The position numbers and the translations under genes were made by a program. 64,000 nt of DNA from Pseudomonas sp. DY-1 (lineage in GTDB: Bacteria; Pseudomonadota; Gammaproteobacteria; Pseudomonadales; Pseudomonadaceae), in assembly GCF_003626975.1 (NCBI RefSeq), contig NZ_CP032616.1, positions 5,822,399-5,886,398 of the forward strand, in the 5' to 3' direction. Shown in pieces: positions 35,100 to 44,114 of this stretch. The first letter of the stretch is position 1, and each line of letters starts with the position of its first letter. The notes under the pieces are model-generated. The model made no database searches. It was not told the origin of the DNA and was given only the letters and a program-made list of their open reading frames with translations.

Positions 35100-37079
35100 A
35101 TGAGCCAAGACCCATCCAGCAATAGCCGCCGCCAGTTCCTCGCCGCCAGCTCCGTGCTGGGTGCCGCTGGCGCACTCTGGTCCGCACTACCCTTCACCGG
35201 CGCCGCAGGCGTCGCCCATGCCGCTACTTCAGGGGGTTCCATGTCCGCCGACCTGATCCTGTTCAATGGCCGCCTGCACACGGTCGACCGCGAAAAGCCC
35301 ACCGCCAGCGCCGTGGCCATCAAGGACGGGCGCTTTCTCGCCGTCGGCAGCGATGCCGAGGCCATGGCCCATCGCGGCGACGCCACCCAGGTCATCGACC
35401 TCAAGCAGCGCACGGTGATCCCCGGCCTCAACGACTCGCACCTGCACCTGATCCGCGGCGGCCTCAACTACAACCTGGAACTGCGCTGGGAAGGCGTGCC
35501 CTCGGTGGCCGACGCCCTGCGCATGCTCAAGGACCAGGCCGACCGAACCCCCTCTCCGCAGTGGGTACGCGTGGTCGGTGGCTGGAACGAGTTCCAGTTC
35601 GCCGAAAAACGCATGCCGACCCTGGAGGAAATCAACCGCACAGCGCCGGACACCCCGGTGTTCCTCCTCCACCTCTACGACCGCGCGCTGCTCAACCGCG
35701 CCGCGCTGAAGGCGGTCGGCTACACCAAGGACACGCCCAACCCGCCGGGTGGCGAAATCCAGCGCGACGGCAGCGGCAACCCCACCGGCATGCTGATCGC
35801 CCGGCCCAACGCCACCATCCTCTACGCCACCCTGGCCAAGGGGCCGAAGTTGCCGCTGGAGTACCAGGTCAACTCCACCCGCCAGTTCATGCGCGAGCTC
35901 AACCGCCTCGGCCTGACCAGCGCCATCGACGCCGGCGGCGGCTACCAGAACTACCCGGACGACTACCAGGTGATCGAGGAACTGGCCCAGCAGGGCCAGC
36001 TCAGCGTGCGCATCGCCTACAACCTGTTCACCCAGAAACCCAAGGAAGAGCTCACCGACTTCCAGAACTGGAGCAAGGTGGTCAAGCCCGGCCAGGGCAA
36101 TGACTTCCTGCGCCACAACGGCGCCGGCGAGATGCTGGTGTTCTCCGCGGCCGACTTCGAGGACTTCCTCGAACCGCGCCCGGACCTGCCGCAGACCATG
36201 GAGCAGGAGCTGGAGCCGGTGGTGCGCCACCTGGTGGAGCAGCGCTGGCCGTTCCGCCTGCACGCCACCTACGACGAATCCATCTCGCGCATGCTGGATG
36301 TGTTCGAGAAGGTCAACCGCGACATTCCGTTCAACGGCCTGCCGTGGTTCTTCGACCACGCCGAAACCATCTCGCCGAAGAACATCGAGCGAGTGCGTGC
36401 CTTGGGCGGCGGCATCGCCATCCAGGACCGCATGGCCTTCCAGGGCGAGTACTTCGTCGACCGCTACGGCGCCAAGGCGGCCGAGCAGACTCCGCCGATC
36501 CAGCGCATGTTGGCCGAAGGCGTGCCGGTGGGCGCCGGCACCGACGCCACCCGCGTCTCCAGCTACAACCCCTGGACCTCGCTGTACTGGCTGGTCAGCG
36601 GCCGCACCGTCGGCGGCCTGGAGCTTTATCCCCAGGGCCTGTCGCGCGACACCGCGCTGCAACTCTTCACCCACGGCAGCGCCTGGTTCTCCAGCGAGCA
36701 GGGCAAGAAGGGGCAGATCAAGGTGGGCCAACTGGCCGACCTCGCCGCCTTGTCGGCGGATTTCTTCAGCGTCGAGGACGAGGCCATCAAGTGGATCGAG
36801 TCGGTGCTGACCGTGGTCGACGGCAAGGTGGTCTACGCCGCCGGCGAGTTCGACAAGCTCGGTCCGCCGCAGCTGCCGGTGCTGCCGGAGTGGTCGCCGG
36901 TGGCCAAGGTCCCCGGCCACTGGAAGCCCGCCGCGCCGCTCGCCGCCCAGGTGCACCAGTGCGTCGGCGCCTGCACGGTGCACGCCCACAGCCACGAGCG
37001 GGCACGGCAGTCGAGCGTGCCGGTGAGCGACTTCCAGGGCTTCTGGGGGGCACTGGGCTGCTCCTGCTTTGCCTTCTGA
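35100..37079 (+). CDS. Tat-exported amidohydrolase (YtcJ-like), 659 aa
   Basis: Metal-dependent amidohydrolase of the YtcJ/NfdA-like group. A twin-arginine signal SRRQFLAAS lies near residues 8-16 and a cleavage site at VAHAA near 40. The catalytic domain begins MSADLILFNGRLHTVDR and carries the HxH metal site in NDSHLHLIRGG. The late segment GQLADLAALSADFFSVED is typical of the family. The C terminus has an added 40-residue Cys- and His-containing tail (HQCVGACTVHAHSH) that could bind another metal. The start at 35100 is chosen for the Tat motif; an upstream ATG at 35025 is less likely. Substrate unknown. Confidence 0.88.
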   Translation: MSQDPSSNSRRQFLAASSVLGAAGALWSALPFTGAAGVAHAATSGGSMSADLILFNGRLHTVDREKPTASAVAIKDGRFLAVGSDAEAMAHRGDATQVIDLKQRTVIPGLNDSHLHLIRGGLNYNLELRWEGVPSVADALRMLKDQADRTPSPQWVRVVGGWNEFQFAEKRMPTLEEINRTAPDTPVFLLHLYDRALLNRAALKAVGYTKDTPNPPGGEIQRDGSGNPTGMLIARPNATILYATLAKGPKLPLEYQVNSTRQFMRELNRLGLTSAIDAGGGYQNYPDDYQVIEELAQQGQLSVRIAYNLFTQKPKEELTDFQNWSKVVKPGQGNDFLRHNGAGEMLVFSAADFEDFLEPRPDLPQTMEQELEPVVRHLVEQRWPFRLHATYDESISRMLDVFEKVNRDIPFNGLPWFFDHAETISPKNIERVRALGGGIAIQDRMAFQGEYFVDRYGAKAAEQTPPIQRMLAEGVPVGAGTDATRVSSYNPWTSLYWLVSGRTVGGLELYPQGLSRDTALQLFTHGSAWFSSEQGKKGQIKVGQLADLAALSADFFSVEDEAIKWIESVLTVVDGKVVYAAGEFDKLGPPQLPVLPEWSPVAKVPGHWKPAAPLAAQVHQCVGACTVHAHSHERARQSSVPVSDFQGFWGALGCSCFAF

Positions 37080-37088
37080 TGGTTCCTT

Positions 37089-37187
37089 GAGGGGGCGACT
37101 TCAATCGCCAAGGGCAGCAACGCTGCCCCCCGGCGAACCCGAAGGGCAGACCTTCGGCCTGCCTGGCGAATGAATTCGCCCCTACAG
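37089..37187. repeat. GCGAATGAATTCGCCCCTAC-family inverted repeat
   Basis: The outer arms GGGGCGA...TCGCCAAGG (37092) and CTGGCGAATGAATTCGCCCCTAC (ending near 37185) enclose GGGCAGC/GCTGCCC and a GGGCAGACC hairpin. Same family as 21803-21900. Confidence 0.65.
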
Positions 37188-37267
37188 AGAAAACAGCCCC
37201 CCAGGGCAAGCCTGAATTATTTGCGCAGGCCCCAAGCCGGCGCCCTACCCAAGCAAGGAGAACGACC

Positions 37268-37891
37268 ATGGCTACTCCCTACAAGCGTCTCGACAAGGAC
37301 AACGCCGCCGTCCTGCTGGTGGACCACCAGTCCGGCCTGCTGTCGCTGGTTCGCGACTTCACCCCGGACGAGTTCAAGAACAACGTGCTGGCCCTGGCCG
37401 ACATCGCCAAGTTCTTCAACCTGCCGACCATCCTCACCACCAGCTTCGAAAGCGGCCCGAACGGCCCACTGGTGCCAGAACTCAAGGCCATGTTCCCAGA
37501 CGCGCCGTACATCCCGCGCCCCGGCCAGATCAACGCCTGGGACAACGCCGATTTCGTCAAGGCGGTGAAGGCCACCGGCAAGAAGCAACTGATCATCGCG
37601 GGCGTGGTGACCGATGTCTGCGTGGCGTTCCCGACCCTGTCGGCCATTGCCGAAGGCTTTGACGTGTTCGTGGTCACCGACGCCTCCGGCACCTTCAACC
37701 CGGTGGTACGCGACGCCGCACTGAACCGCATGAGCCAGGCCGGCGCCCAGCTGATGAACTGGTTCGCCGTGGGCTGCGAACTGCACCGCGACTGGCGCAA
37801 CGACATCGAAGGTTTCGGCGGTCTGCTCGCCGGTCACCTGCCGGCCTACGCCAACCTGATGCAGAGCTACTCGGCGCTGAACGCCAAGTAA
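37268..37891 (+). CDS. YcaC-type isochorismatase-family hydrolase, 207 aa
   Basis: Cysteine hydrolase of the isochorismatase superfamily, closely resembling YcaC. Asp19 in LLVDHQSG and Cys118 in GVVTDVCVAF occupy catalytic positions, with Arg84 where many relatives have Lys. The long segment AWDNADFVKAVKATGKKQLI and the ending HRDWRNDIEGFGGL are YcaC-like. YcaC is an octamer of unknown substrate. An AAGGAG site precedes ATG. It may be cotranscribed with the amidohydrolase upstream and ends at a strong terminator. Confidence 0.9.
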   Translation: MATPYKRLDKDNAAVLLVDHQSGLLSLVRDFTPDEFKNNVLALADIAKFFNLPTILTTSFESGPNGPLVPELKAMFPDAPYIPRPGQINAWDNADFVKAVKATGKKQLIIAGVVTDVCVAFPTLSAIAEGFDVFVVTDASGTFNPVVRDAALNRMSQAGAQLMNWFAVGCELHRDWRNDIEGFGGLLAGHLPAYANLMQSYSALNAK

Positions 37892-37906
37892 TCCCAGCGC
37901 AAAAAA

Positions 37907-37932
37907 ATGCCCGCATTTGTGCGGGCATTTTT
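37907..37932 (+). terminator. Rho-independent terminator after ycaC-like gene
   Basis: A 9-bp perfect stem ATGCCCGCA/TGCGGGCAT with a TTTG loop is followed by a T run and preceded by an A run, so it can work in both directions. Confidence 0.92.
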
Positions 37933-38087
37933 GTTTCGCCGGTGGACATCGAGAGTGATGCCTGGCCAGCCCCAAGGGTGGATGACGCTCTGTTCATCCA
38001 CCAGCGATGCCGATCCGGGCTCCGATCGTTGGGTCTCGTTCCTCGGCACCAACCTACCGAAGAACATCGTTCTGCACGGCGAATCTC

Positions 38088-38279
38088 TTACTGCAGGTGC
38101 TTCCTCAGCTCGGTACCGGCCTGACGCATGGCCGCCTGCACGGCGGGAACATGGGCCAGCGGGTTGAGCAGGCCATAGTCGTGGATCATGCCGTTGAAGC
38201 GCACGGCGGTGACGTCGACGCCAGCGGCATTCAGCTTGCGCGCCCAGCTGGCTGGACTATCGCGCTGGCCGGTGCGGAG
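38088..38279 (-). pseudogene. 3' remnant of an alpha/beta hydrolase (acetyl esterase) gene
   Basis: On the minus strand, 63 codons before the TAA at 38088-38090 read as the C-terminal end of a lipase/esterase of the alpha/beta hydrolase-3 type: WARKLNAAGVDVTAVRFNG followed by MIHDYGLLNPLAHVP holds the catalytic His region. An in-frame stop at 38280-38282 and unrelated sequence further upstream show that the body of the gene, with its GDSAG elbow, is missing. This is the only gene-like content of the 554-base gap between the ycaC-like gene and the next regulator, apart from the terminator. Confidence 0.75.
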
Positions 38280-38445
38280 TTATTGCATGGGTGTGCTTAC
38301 TTTCGGCCCGGTACCGGCCAGGGTGGAAATCCGGCGGAGCAATTCCGTCGTCACGGGCGGTGCGAAGGGAAGTCGCCGCGCAAGAACGATCAAGTGCCAT
38401 CCTCTCCAGCGCGGCACACTCGCTGGCGTCTCGTAAGGAGTGAAC

Positions 38446-39282
38446 ATGGAAGACCCTATCGACAAGGCCCTCTGGATGATCGAAACCGATGTCGACGGCC
38501 ACTTCGATCTCCAGGCCATCGCCGGCGCCTGTGGCGTATCCCGTTTCTGCCTGGCCCGTGCGTTCGTCGTTGCCACCGGCTGGCCCGTGATGCGCTACGC
38601 GCGGGTAAGGCGGCTAAGCCGGGCAGCGCGCAGGCTGGCTGACGGGGAAACGGACATCCTCGGCCTGGCCCTGGAGTCCGGCTATGGCTCCCACGAGGCT
38701 TTCACTCGCGCGTTTCGCGAGCATTTCGGCCTGACGCTGGAATCCGTTCGAGCACGCGGCTATCTGGACGGCATCCAATTAAGAGAGGCCATGCGCATGC
38801 GCCCCACCAGCACCTATCCACTTACCGAACCGCGTTTCGAACAGGGCGAAGAACTGCTGATCGCCGGACTCGGTGAGCGCTTCACCGCCGACAAGTCCCT
38901 AGGCATCACCGCCCTCTGGCAGCGCTTCGTGCCCTACATCGGCCGGGTATCCGGGCAGCAGGGTTACGAGACGTATGGTCTGTGCCACAGCCCGGATGAG
39001 GAGGGTGGTTTCGAGTACATGGCTGGCGTTCGGGTCAACCGCACAGACGATCTGCCGGCCGGTTTCACCCACCAGCGGCTGCCAGCGCGGCGTTATGCGG
39101 TGTTCCGCCATCAGGGGCACATCTCCAGCATCCACGAGACCTTTGCAGCGATCTTCCAGCGCTGGTTGCCGCAGTCCGGATTGCAGGCCGCCGATGCGCC
39201 GGAGTTCGAGTATTACAGTGCCGATTTCGATCCCATGGCTGGAACGGGTTGGGTGGAAATCTGGGTGCCGATAAAGGACTGA
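38446..39282 (+). CDS. AraC regulator with GyrI-like effector domain, 278 aa
   Basis: An N-terminal AraC DNA-binding domain (about 1-110, with FDLQAIAGACGVSRFCLARA and ILGLALESGYGSHEAFTRAF) is followed by a GyrI-like/SOUL-type small-molecule-binding domain (125-278, ending GTGWVEIWVPI). This order matches Rob/SoxS-like regulators that sense amphipathic compounds. ATG 38446 follows AGGAG by five bases and is preferred over the GTG at 38440. It is next to a deleted esterase, which may once have been its target. Confidence 0.87.
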   Translation: MEDPIDKALWMIETDVDGHFDLQAIAGACGVSRFCLARAFVVATGWPVMRYARVRRLSRAARRLADGETDILGLALESGYGSHEAFTRAFREHFGLTLESVRARGYLDGIQLREAMRMRPTSTYPLTEPRFEQGEELLIAGLGERFTADKSLGITALWQRFVPYIGRVSGQQGYETYGLCHSPDEEGGFEYMAGVRVNRTDDLPAGFTHQRLPARRYAVFRHQGHISSIHETFAAIFQRWLPQSGLQAADAPEFEYYSADFDPMAGTGWVEIWVPIKD

Positions 39283-39352
39283 AAAGGGGGAGACTCGCGG
39301 CTTCCCGTCAGCCTAAACTGAGCGGCATTTTCGTCAGGCCCCTTGCACATCC

Positions 39353-40123
39353 ATGCCGAGTACGCAGGTATCAAGTCGTTGCCGAGCGTTGTGGTTCGTC
39401 GCGCTGCTGCTGGCCAGCGTGTGGCCGCTGTTCGGCCATGCCGGCCAACCGGCCGAGTACCGCATCGGGGTGGAACAGGTGGATTACTACCCCATCTACT
39501 CCGCGGTGCCGCCAGACAACGAATACCGCGGCTATGCCCGTGACCTGCTGGACCTCTTCGCCACCCGGGAAAACCTGCGCTTCATCTATGTGGCGCTGCC
39601 GGTGCGGCGTCTGTCCCATTCCTTCTGGAGTGGACGACTCGATCTGGTCTTCCCCGACAACCCGCGCTGGGCAGAGCCGCAGAAGCCCGCCGGAATCACC
39701 TACTCGCAGCCGGTGCTGCAATTCCAGGACGCCATGCTGGTGTTGCCGGAGCGCAAGGGCCAGCCGCGCAAGAACTTCCGCCGGCTCGGCTTCGTCCGTG
39801 GTTTCACGCCGTGGAAGTTTCAGGACGACATCGCTGCCGAACGGGTGGTCATCGAGGAGGCGCCCAACCCCGAGGGACTTATCCACATGGTCATGGCCGG
39901 CTACATAGACGCTGCCAACATGGCGCAGCAAGTGGCTAACTTCCACCTCAAGCACCTGGGGCGGGAAGGCGGCCTGGTGATCGAGTCGTCATTGCTGCCA
40001 CTCAGCGACAGCTACTACCACCTCTCCAGCATCCAGCACCCTGAGCTCATCCACCGTTTCGATGCCTTTCTCCAGCGTGAGCAAGCGGCGATTCAGACGC
40101 TGAAGGCGAAGTACGGTTTCTAA
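39353..40123 (+). CDS. Periplasmic solute-binding-like protein (SBP_bac_3 type), 256 aa
   Basis: A signal peptide (hydrophobic 12-26, cleavage near GHAGQ) precedes a type II periplasmic-binding fold: early YRIGVEQVDYYPIYS, then FWSGRLDLVFPDNPRW and a late AAIQTLKAKYGF. Stand-alone proteins of this type are common in Pseudomonas and often lack an adjacent transporter, as here. Ligand and role are unknown; amino-acid or small polar ligand binding is the family expectation. Confidence 0.75.
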   Translation: MPSTQVSSRCRALWFVALLLASVWPLFGHAGQPAEYRIGVEQVDYYPIYSAVPPDNEYRGYARDLLDLFATRENLRFIYVALPVRRLSHSFWSGRLDLVFPDNPRWAEPQKPAGITYSQPVLQFQDAMLVLPERKGQPRKNFRRLGFVRGFTPWKFQDDIAAERVVIEEAPNPEGLIHMVMAGYIDAANMAQQVANFHLKHLGREGGLVIESSLLPLSDSYYHLSSIQHPELIHRFDAFLQREQAAIQTLKAKYGF

Positions 40124-40138
40124 CGCCGGGGCAGGCGG

Positions 40139-41041
40139 TCAGGCCAGTTCGAAGGCATCCATCAATTCCGCGAGAAAGGTGCTCACCAGTTCGCTCTGGC
40201 GGATGGAATGCCGGACTGCCGCGTGGAACTGCACTTCATAGCGAAACTGGTTCGGGTTGAGGGCGCGGAGCTGGTCCAGTTCAACGTGGCGTGCCGCGTA
40301 GTGCTCGGGCAGAAAGCCCAGGTGCTGGCCAGAAAGGATCAGCAGGGCAGCGCCATCCATGCTGTCGGTGAGAGCGGTCATGCGGTCGATCGAGGTAGGG
40401 GCTGGCATTTCCGGCAGCGGGTGACTGGGCCAGACCCACTCGTGTTCGGCCACGTCGGCGACTTGTAGCGTGCCAGCCTGGAGATAGAGCGGGTGCGAGG
40501 CACTGCAATAGGCAGCCTGGGTTTCGCTGAACAGGGACAGATAGTCGAGGTTGTCGAGACGCCGCCAGAAATAGCCGATGGCCAGGTCCAGATGGCCATT
40601 GATGAGCTTCTCTTCGAGGAAGGCGGACGACAGCTCGGTGAACTGGAAGTACAGGCCCTGGTTGCGTGCGCGCAGGCGAGCGATGGCCAGGGCGATCTTC
40701 TTGTTGGCCGTCGGGTCGATCTGTCCGAGCAGGCCGATGTTCAGCGTGCCGGAGAGGGTGCGGTTGATGTGCTGCACTTCAAGGCGAAAGCCCTCGGCAG
40801 CTGCCAGCAGGCGCCGCGCCGCTTCGACGAACTGGCTGCCCTTGGACGTCAGCGCGAATCCCGCCCGGCCACGTTGGCAGAGGCGGAAGCCCACGCGAGT
40901 CTCAAGTGACGCCAGTTGCGCACTGATAGTGGGTTGCGAAGTGTTCAGCGCAGTCTGCGCAGCGGAAATGCCTCCTGCCTCGACAACCGCCAGGAACACG
41001 CGGATCAGACGGATATCCAGTTCGGATACGTTGCCCAGCAT
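40139..41041 (-). CDS. LysR family transcriptional regulator, 300 aa
   Basis: LysR-type regulator: the winged helix-turn-helix lies in residues 6-65 (ISAAQTALNTSQPTISAQLA), with the effector domain from about 95. It is divergent from the NCS1 permease and nitrilase-family genes, with a dyad ACATAG-N8-CTATGT about 20 bases from its own start codon. It is therefore the probable regulator of that uptake and hydrolysis pair, with the imported compound or its product as inducer. Confidence 0.9.
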   Translation of the reverse strand: MLGNVSELDIRLIRVFLAVVEAGGISAAQTALNTSQPTISAQLASLETRVGFRLCQRGRAGFALTSKGSQFVEAARRLLAAAEGFRLEVQHINRTLSGTLNIGLLGQIDPTANKKIALAIARLRARNQGLYFQFTELSSAFLEEKLINGHLDLAIGYFWRRLDNLDYLSLFSETQAAYCSASHPLYLQAGTLQVADVAEHEWVWPSHPLPEMPAPTSIDRMTALTDSMDGAALLILSGQHLGFLPEHYAARHVELDQLRALNPNQFRYEVQFHAAVRHSIRQSELVSTFLAELMDAFELA

Positions 41042-41061
41042 GGGGCCTCCGGGAATGCCTT

Positions 41062-41081
41062 ACATAGAAGGCGATCTATGT
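41062..41081 (+). promoter_or_regulatory. LysR operator-like dyad
   Basis: ACATAG (41062-41067), eight bases, CTATGT (41076-41081). A second, weaker ACAT-N11-ATGT lies at 41250-41268 in the same 308-base gap. No gene is seen in the gap. Confidence 0.5.
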
Positions 41082-41349
41082 GAACAGTTGGCCCGCGCTA
41101 TTTTACGAATTCGGCAGGGCACCTAGATTGCTGCTTCAGCGACGGCTCGATCCCAATCAGGATGCCGGGAATAGCCGGGTCGCCAGGCGTCATCATAGGT
41201 CGCCGCAGAGGGCGTTCGCCACAGGGCTTGGGCAGCGCCATCTCACCCAACATAGATGAACCCGATGTATGGCTGGCGCCTTGCGTGGCCCGCTGACCGC
41301 ATCATCACAAGAACAACAGTTCGCTCGACCAGGAGCGAAGGAGCATCCC

Positions 41350-42855
41350 ATGTCAGGGTCCACCCAGCCCGTTCACGCGGCTGACGCCAGCGCCGGATTG
41401 GCCATCGAAGGCCACTCGATCGACTACATCCCCGAATCCGAGCGCCACGCCCGGCTCAGCAGCCAGGGGCCGTTCTGGTTCCTCGGCAACTTCCACTTCT
41501 TCACCATCTCCATCGGTTTCGTCGGGCCGAGCCTGGGGCTGTCTGCCCTGTGGACGACCCTGGCCGGTGCGCTGGGCATCATGTTCGGCACCTTGTTCAT
41601 GGCCTTCCACGGCTCCCAGGGGCCGGAGATGGGCCTGCCGCAGATGATCCAGTCCCGTGCGCAGTTCGGTTATCGCGGGGTGGTGCTGGCGTTGATGGCG
41701 ACCCTGTTCGTGTTCGTCGGCTTCAACGTGGTGAACGTCTCGCTGATCATCGACGGCCTGAAAAATGTCTTCGGACTTGAGCCGCTTCCCGTGGCCTGCG
41801 CGGTGATCGCCGTCGGCGCGCTGCTGTCGATCTATGGCCACGACCTGATGCACAAGGCCTTCAAATGGGCATTGATGCTGACCCTGCCGCTCTACGCGCT
41901 GGTGACCGTCGCGCTCATGTTCGGCGCCGGGCAGTCGGAGGCAGTCGAGCCGGCCAGCCTGGGCTTCACCTGGGTTGCGTTCGTCACCCAGTTCGCCATC
42001 GCGGCCAGCTACAACATCTCCTACGCGCCCTATGTATCTGACTACTCGCGTTACCTGCCGAAGAACACCAGCCGACCCAAATTGATTGCGGCGGTGTTCC
42101 TCGGCGCTTCGCTCTCCGGTGCCTGGATGATCGGCCTCGGCGCCTGGCTTGCGCAGTTGCTGCAAGTGTCCGACGCACTGGTGGCGCTGGATCGCGTCGG
42201 CACGGCCGTGCTGCCGGGGCTGGGCCATGTTCTGGTACTGGTTTCGGTGGTCGGCTTCCTGCCGGTGATCGCGCTCAACACCTACAGCGCCATGCTTACC
42301 CTGCTGACTGGCATCGACTCGGTTCGCCGCATCAACCCGACACCGCGTGCGCGGGTGCTGTCGATCCTCATCATCACCCTGGTGCTGCTCGCCTGTGTGA
42401 TGTCGATCCGTGGCAATGGCATCTCCATCCTCAATACCTTCCTGGTGCTGATGCTCTACTTCCTCGTGCCGTGGACCGCCGTGAACCTGGTGGACTACTT
42501 CTGCGTGCGCAAAGGCCGCTATGCGATCCCCCACTTCTTTACGCCGAATGGCATCTACGGCGCGTGGCAAATGCGCGGCATCGTCGCCTACGTGGTGGGC
42601 TTCGTTTGCATGATCCCGTTCTTCTTCATCTTCGATGCAGCGGCAGGCCAGGAGGTCTTCGTCGGCCCCATGGCACGCCTGCTGGACGGCGTGGATATCG
42701 CCTGGCTGGTAGGGCTGGTGGTGTCCGGCCTGACCTACTTCATCCTCAGTCGCTCGCTCGACCTGGAAAGCGAACGCCGCATCATCGATGCCATCAGCGA
42801 ACGCGACATCCTCGAAATGACCCGAGCTGGCGCAAGCCAGGAACCGCGAGCCTGA
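41350..42855 (+). CDS. NCS1-type purine/cytosine permease family transporter, 501 aa
   Basis: Twelve-helix Na+ or H+ symporter of the NCS1 family (cytosine, allantoin, hydantoin, uracil or thiamine precursors). Helix 1 is in FWFLGNFHFFTISIGFVGPS, and the conserved YNISYAPYVSDYSRYLP segment lies near residue 220. The start at 41350 follows GGAG by about eight bases; an in-frame upstream ATG at 41269 lacks such a site. It is followed after 19 bases by a carbon-nitrogen hydrolase gene, which suggests import of a nitrogen compound then deamidated in the cytoplasm. Confidence 0.9.
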   Translation: MSGSTQPVHAADASAGLAIEGHSIDYIPESERHARLSSQGPFWFLGNFHFFTISIGFVGPSLGLSALWTTLAGALGIMFGTLFMAFHGSQGPEMGLPQMIQSRAQFGYRGVVLALMATLFVFVGFNVVNVSLIIDGLKNVFGLEPLPVACAVIAVGALLSIYGHDLMHKAFKWALMLTLPLYALVTVALMFGAGQSEAVEPASLGFTWVAFVTQFAIAASYNISYAPYVSDYSRYLPKNTSRPKLIAAVFLGASLSGAWMIGLGAWLAQLLQVSDALVALDRVGTAVLPGLGHVLVLVSVVGFLPVIALNTYSAMLTLLTGIDSVRRINPTPRARVLSILIITLVLLACVMSIRGNGISILNTFLVLMLYFLVPWTAVNLVDYFCVRKGRYAIPHFFTPNGIYGAWQMRGIVAYVVGFVCMIPFFFIFDAAAGQEVFVGPMARLLDGVDIAWLVGLVVSGLTYFILSRSLDLESERRIIDAISERDILEMTRAGASQEPRA

Positions 42856-42874
42856 TATCAGGGAGTACTGCCCA

Positions 42875-43720
42875 GTGAACGCATCCCGAAACCTCAAGGT
42901 CGCCTGCTGCCAGTTGGCGCCGAAGATCGGTGACCTCGCCCACAACCGCCGCATTGCCGAGCGGGCCATCCGCGCGGCTGCGCTGCAAGGCGCGCGAGTC
43001 GTGGTGCTGCCGGAGCTGGTGCAGAGCGGTTACGTCTTCCACGACCTGGCCGAGGCGCTGGCTTCGGCCGAAGCCGTGGACGGGCCGACGCTGCAACTCT
43101 GGCAAGCGCTGGCCCGCGAGCTTGAGATCGTCATCGTTGCCGGCTTCTGCGAGCGACTCGATGATCAGCGCGTTGCCAACAGCGCCGCCCTGGTCGATGC
43201 CACGGGAGTGCGCGCCCTGTACCGCAAGGCGCACCTGTGGGATGCCGAAAACGCCATCTTCACCACTGGCAACGAACCGCCGCCAGTGGTGGAAACCGCC
43301 TTCGGACGGATCGGCGTGATGATTTGCTACGACCTGGAGTTCCCCGAGTGGGTGCGCCTGCCGGCATTGGCTGGCGCCGATTTGCTCTGCGCGCCGGTCA
43401 ACTGGCCGGACGGCCCGCGCCCGCCCATCGAACGCCCGGCCGAAGTGGTGCGCGTGCAAGCCAACGCTGCGGTCAACCGCCTGTTCATCGCTGCCTGTGA
43501 TCGGCATGGCAGCGAGCGCGGGGTGAACTGGGTGCAGGGCTCGGTGATCGTCGATCCGGACGGCTACCCGTTGGCTGGGCCGGCGGAAGAGGGCGGGGAA
43601 CAGATTCTCGTCGCCACCCTGAATCTGGATGAAGCGCGCAACAAGCGCATCAGCCAGCACAACCACCTGCATGAGGATCGTCGGCCGGAGCTGTACGGGG
43701 CAGGTGGACTGCTGGAGTGA
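42875..43720 (+). CDS. Nitrilase-family carbon-nitrogen hydrolase, 281 aa
   Basis: Cytoplasmic amidase or carbamoylase of the nitrilase superfamily with the Glu-Lys-Cys triad: Glu47 in VVLPELVQSGY, Lys118 in YRKAHLW and Cys151 in VMICYDLEFPE. GTG 42875 is the start that fits. The closest functional groups are R-amidases and N-carbamoyl hydrolases. Cotranscription with the NCS1 permease suggests a ureide, carbamoyl or amide substrate. A terminator follows. Confidence 0.88.
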   Translation: MNASRNLKVACCQLAPKIGDLAHNRRIAERAIRAAALQGARVVVLPELVQSGYVFHDLAEALASAEAVDGPTLQLWQALARELEIVIVAGFCERLDDQRVANSAALVDATGVRALYRKAHLWDAENAIFTTGNEPPPVVETAFGRIGVMICYDLEFPEWVRLPALAGADLLCAPVNWPDGPRPPIERPAEVVRVQANAAVNRLFIAACDRHGSERGVNWVQGSVIVDPDGYPLAGPAEEGGEQILVATLNLDEARNKRISQHNHLHEDRRPELYGAGGLLE

Positions 43721-43765
43721 ATGGCGGCTGCGAGGTGCATTGCGTGGTCCAAAGCCTGCACAGAG

Positions 43766-43797
43766 AAAAGCCCCGCTTGAGGGGCTTTTCCTTTTTG
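43766..43797 (+). terminator. Rho-independent terminator after nitrilase-family gene
   Basis: A 9-bp perfect stem AAAAGCCCC/GGGGCTTTT (43766-43774 and 43781-43789) with more T after it, lying between convergent genes and probably serving both. Confidence 0.9.
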
Positions 43798-43802
43798 GAA
43801 TG

Positions 43803-44114
43803 TCAGTTCGCTGCGTTGTTCGTGGTTTGCTCCAGGGATGCGGCCTGGCGCAGAGGCTGCGTTTCCCTGATGCAGAAGAGGACCATATGGAAGTCGCTGC
43901 CCCATTCCGACTCGCATTGGCCGCGAATGGGGCCGCTGTAGCTGGCAACGGCTTCGGCTGACTGGCGTTGCTCTTCTACGCAATAGCTGCGCATGGCATC
44001 ACCGCTCCATTTCTCCAGGCAATGTGCCTGGATGGCCGATTCGTCGGCCTGGGCGCCAGTCAGGACGCCGGTAGCCATTGCTGCAGCGGCGATCAGACGT
44101 TTTCTTTGCGACAT
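43803..44114 (-). CDS. Small secreted Cys-containing protein, 103 aa
   Basis: A signal peptide (MSQRKRLIAAAAMATGVLTG, cleavage near AQA-DE) precedes an 80-residue mature chain with four Cys arranged to form disulfides (AHCLEKW, SYCVEEQ, GQCESEW, LFCIRE), separated by regular spacings. This repeated C-x-x-E/S-W/E pattern is seen in small Pseudomonas periplasmic proteins of unknown role. The start at 44114 follows a GGAAGAGAG site; the longer frame upstream has no signal peptide. Function unknown. Confidence 0.75.
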   Translation of the reverse strand: MSQRKRLIAAAAMATGVLTGAQADESAIQAHCLEKWSGDAMRSYCVEEQRQSAEAVASYSGPIRGQCESEWGSDFHMVLFCIRETQPLRQAASLEQTTNNAAN

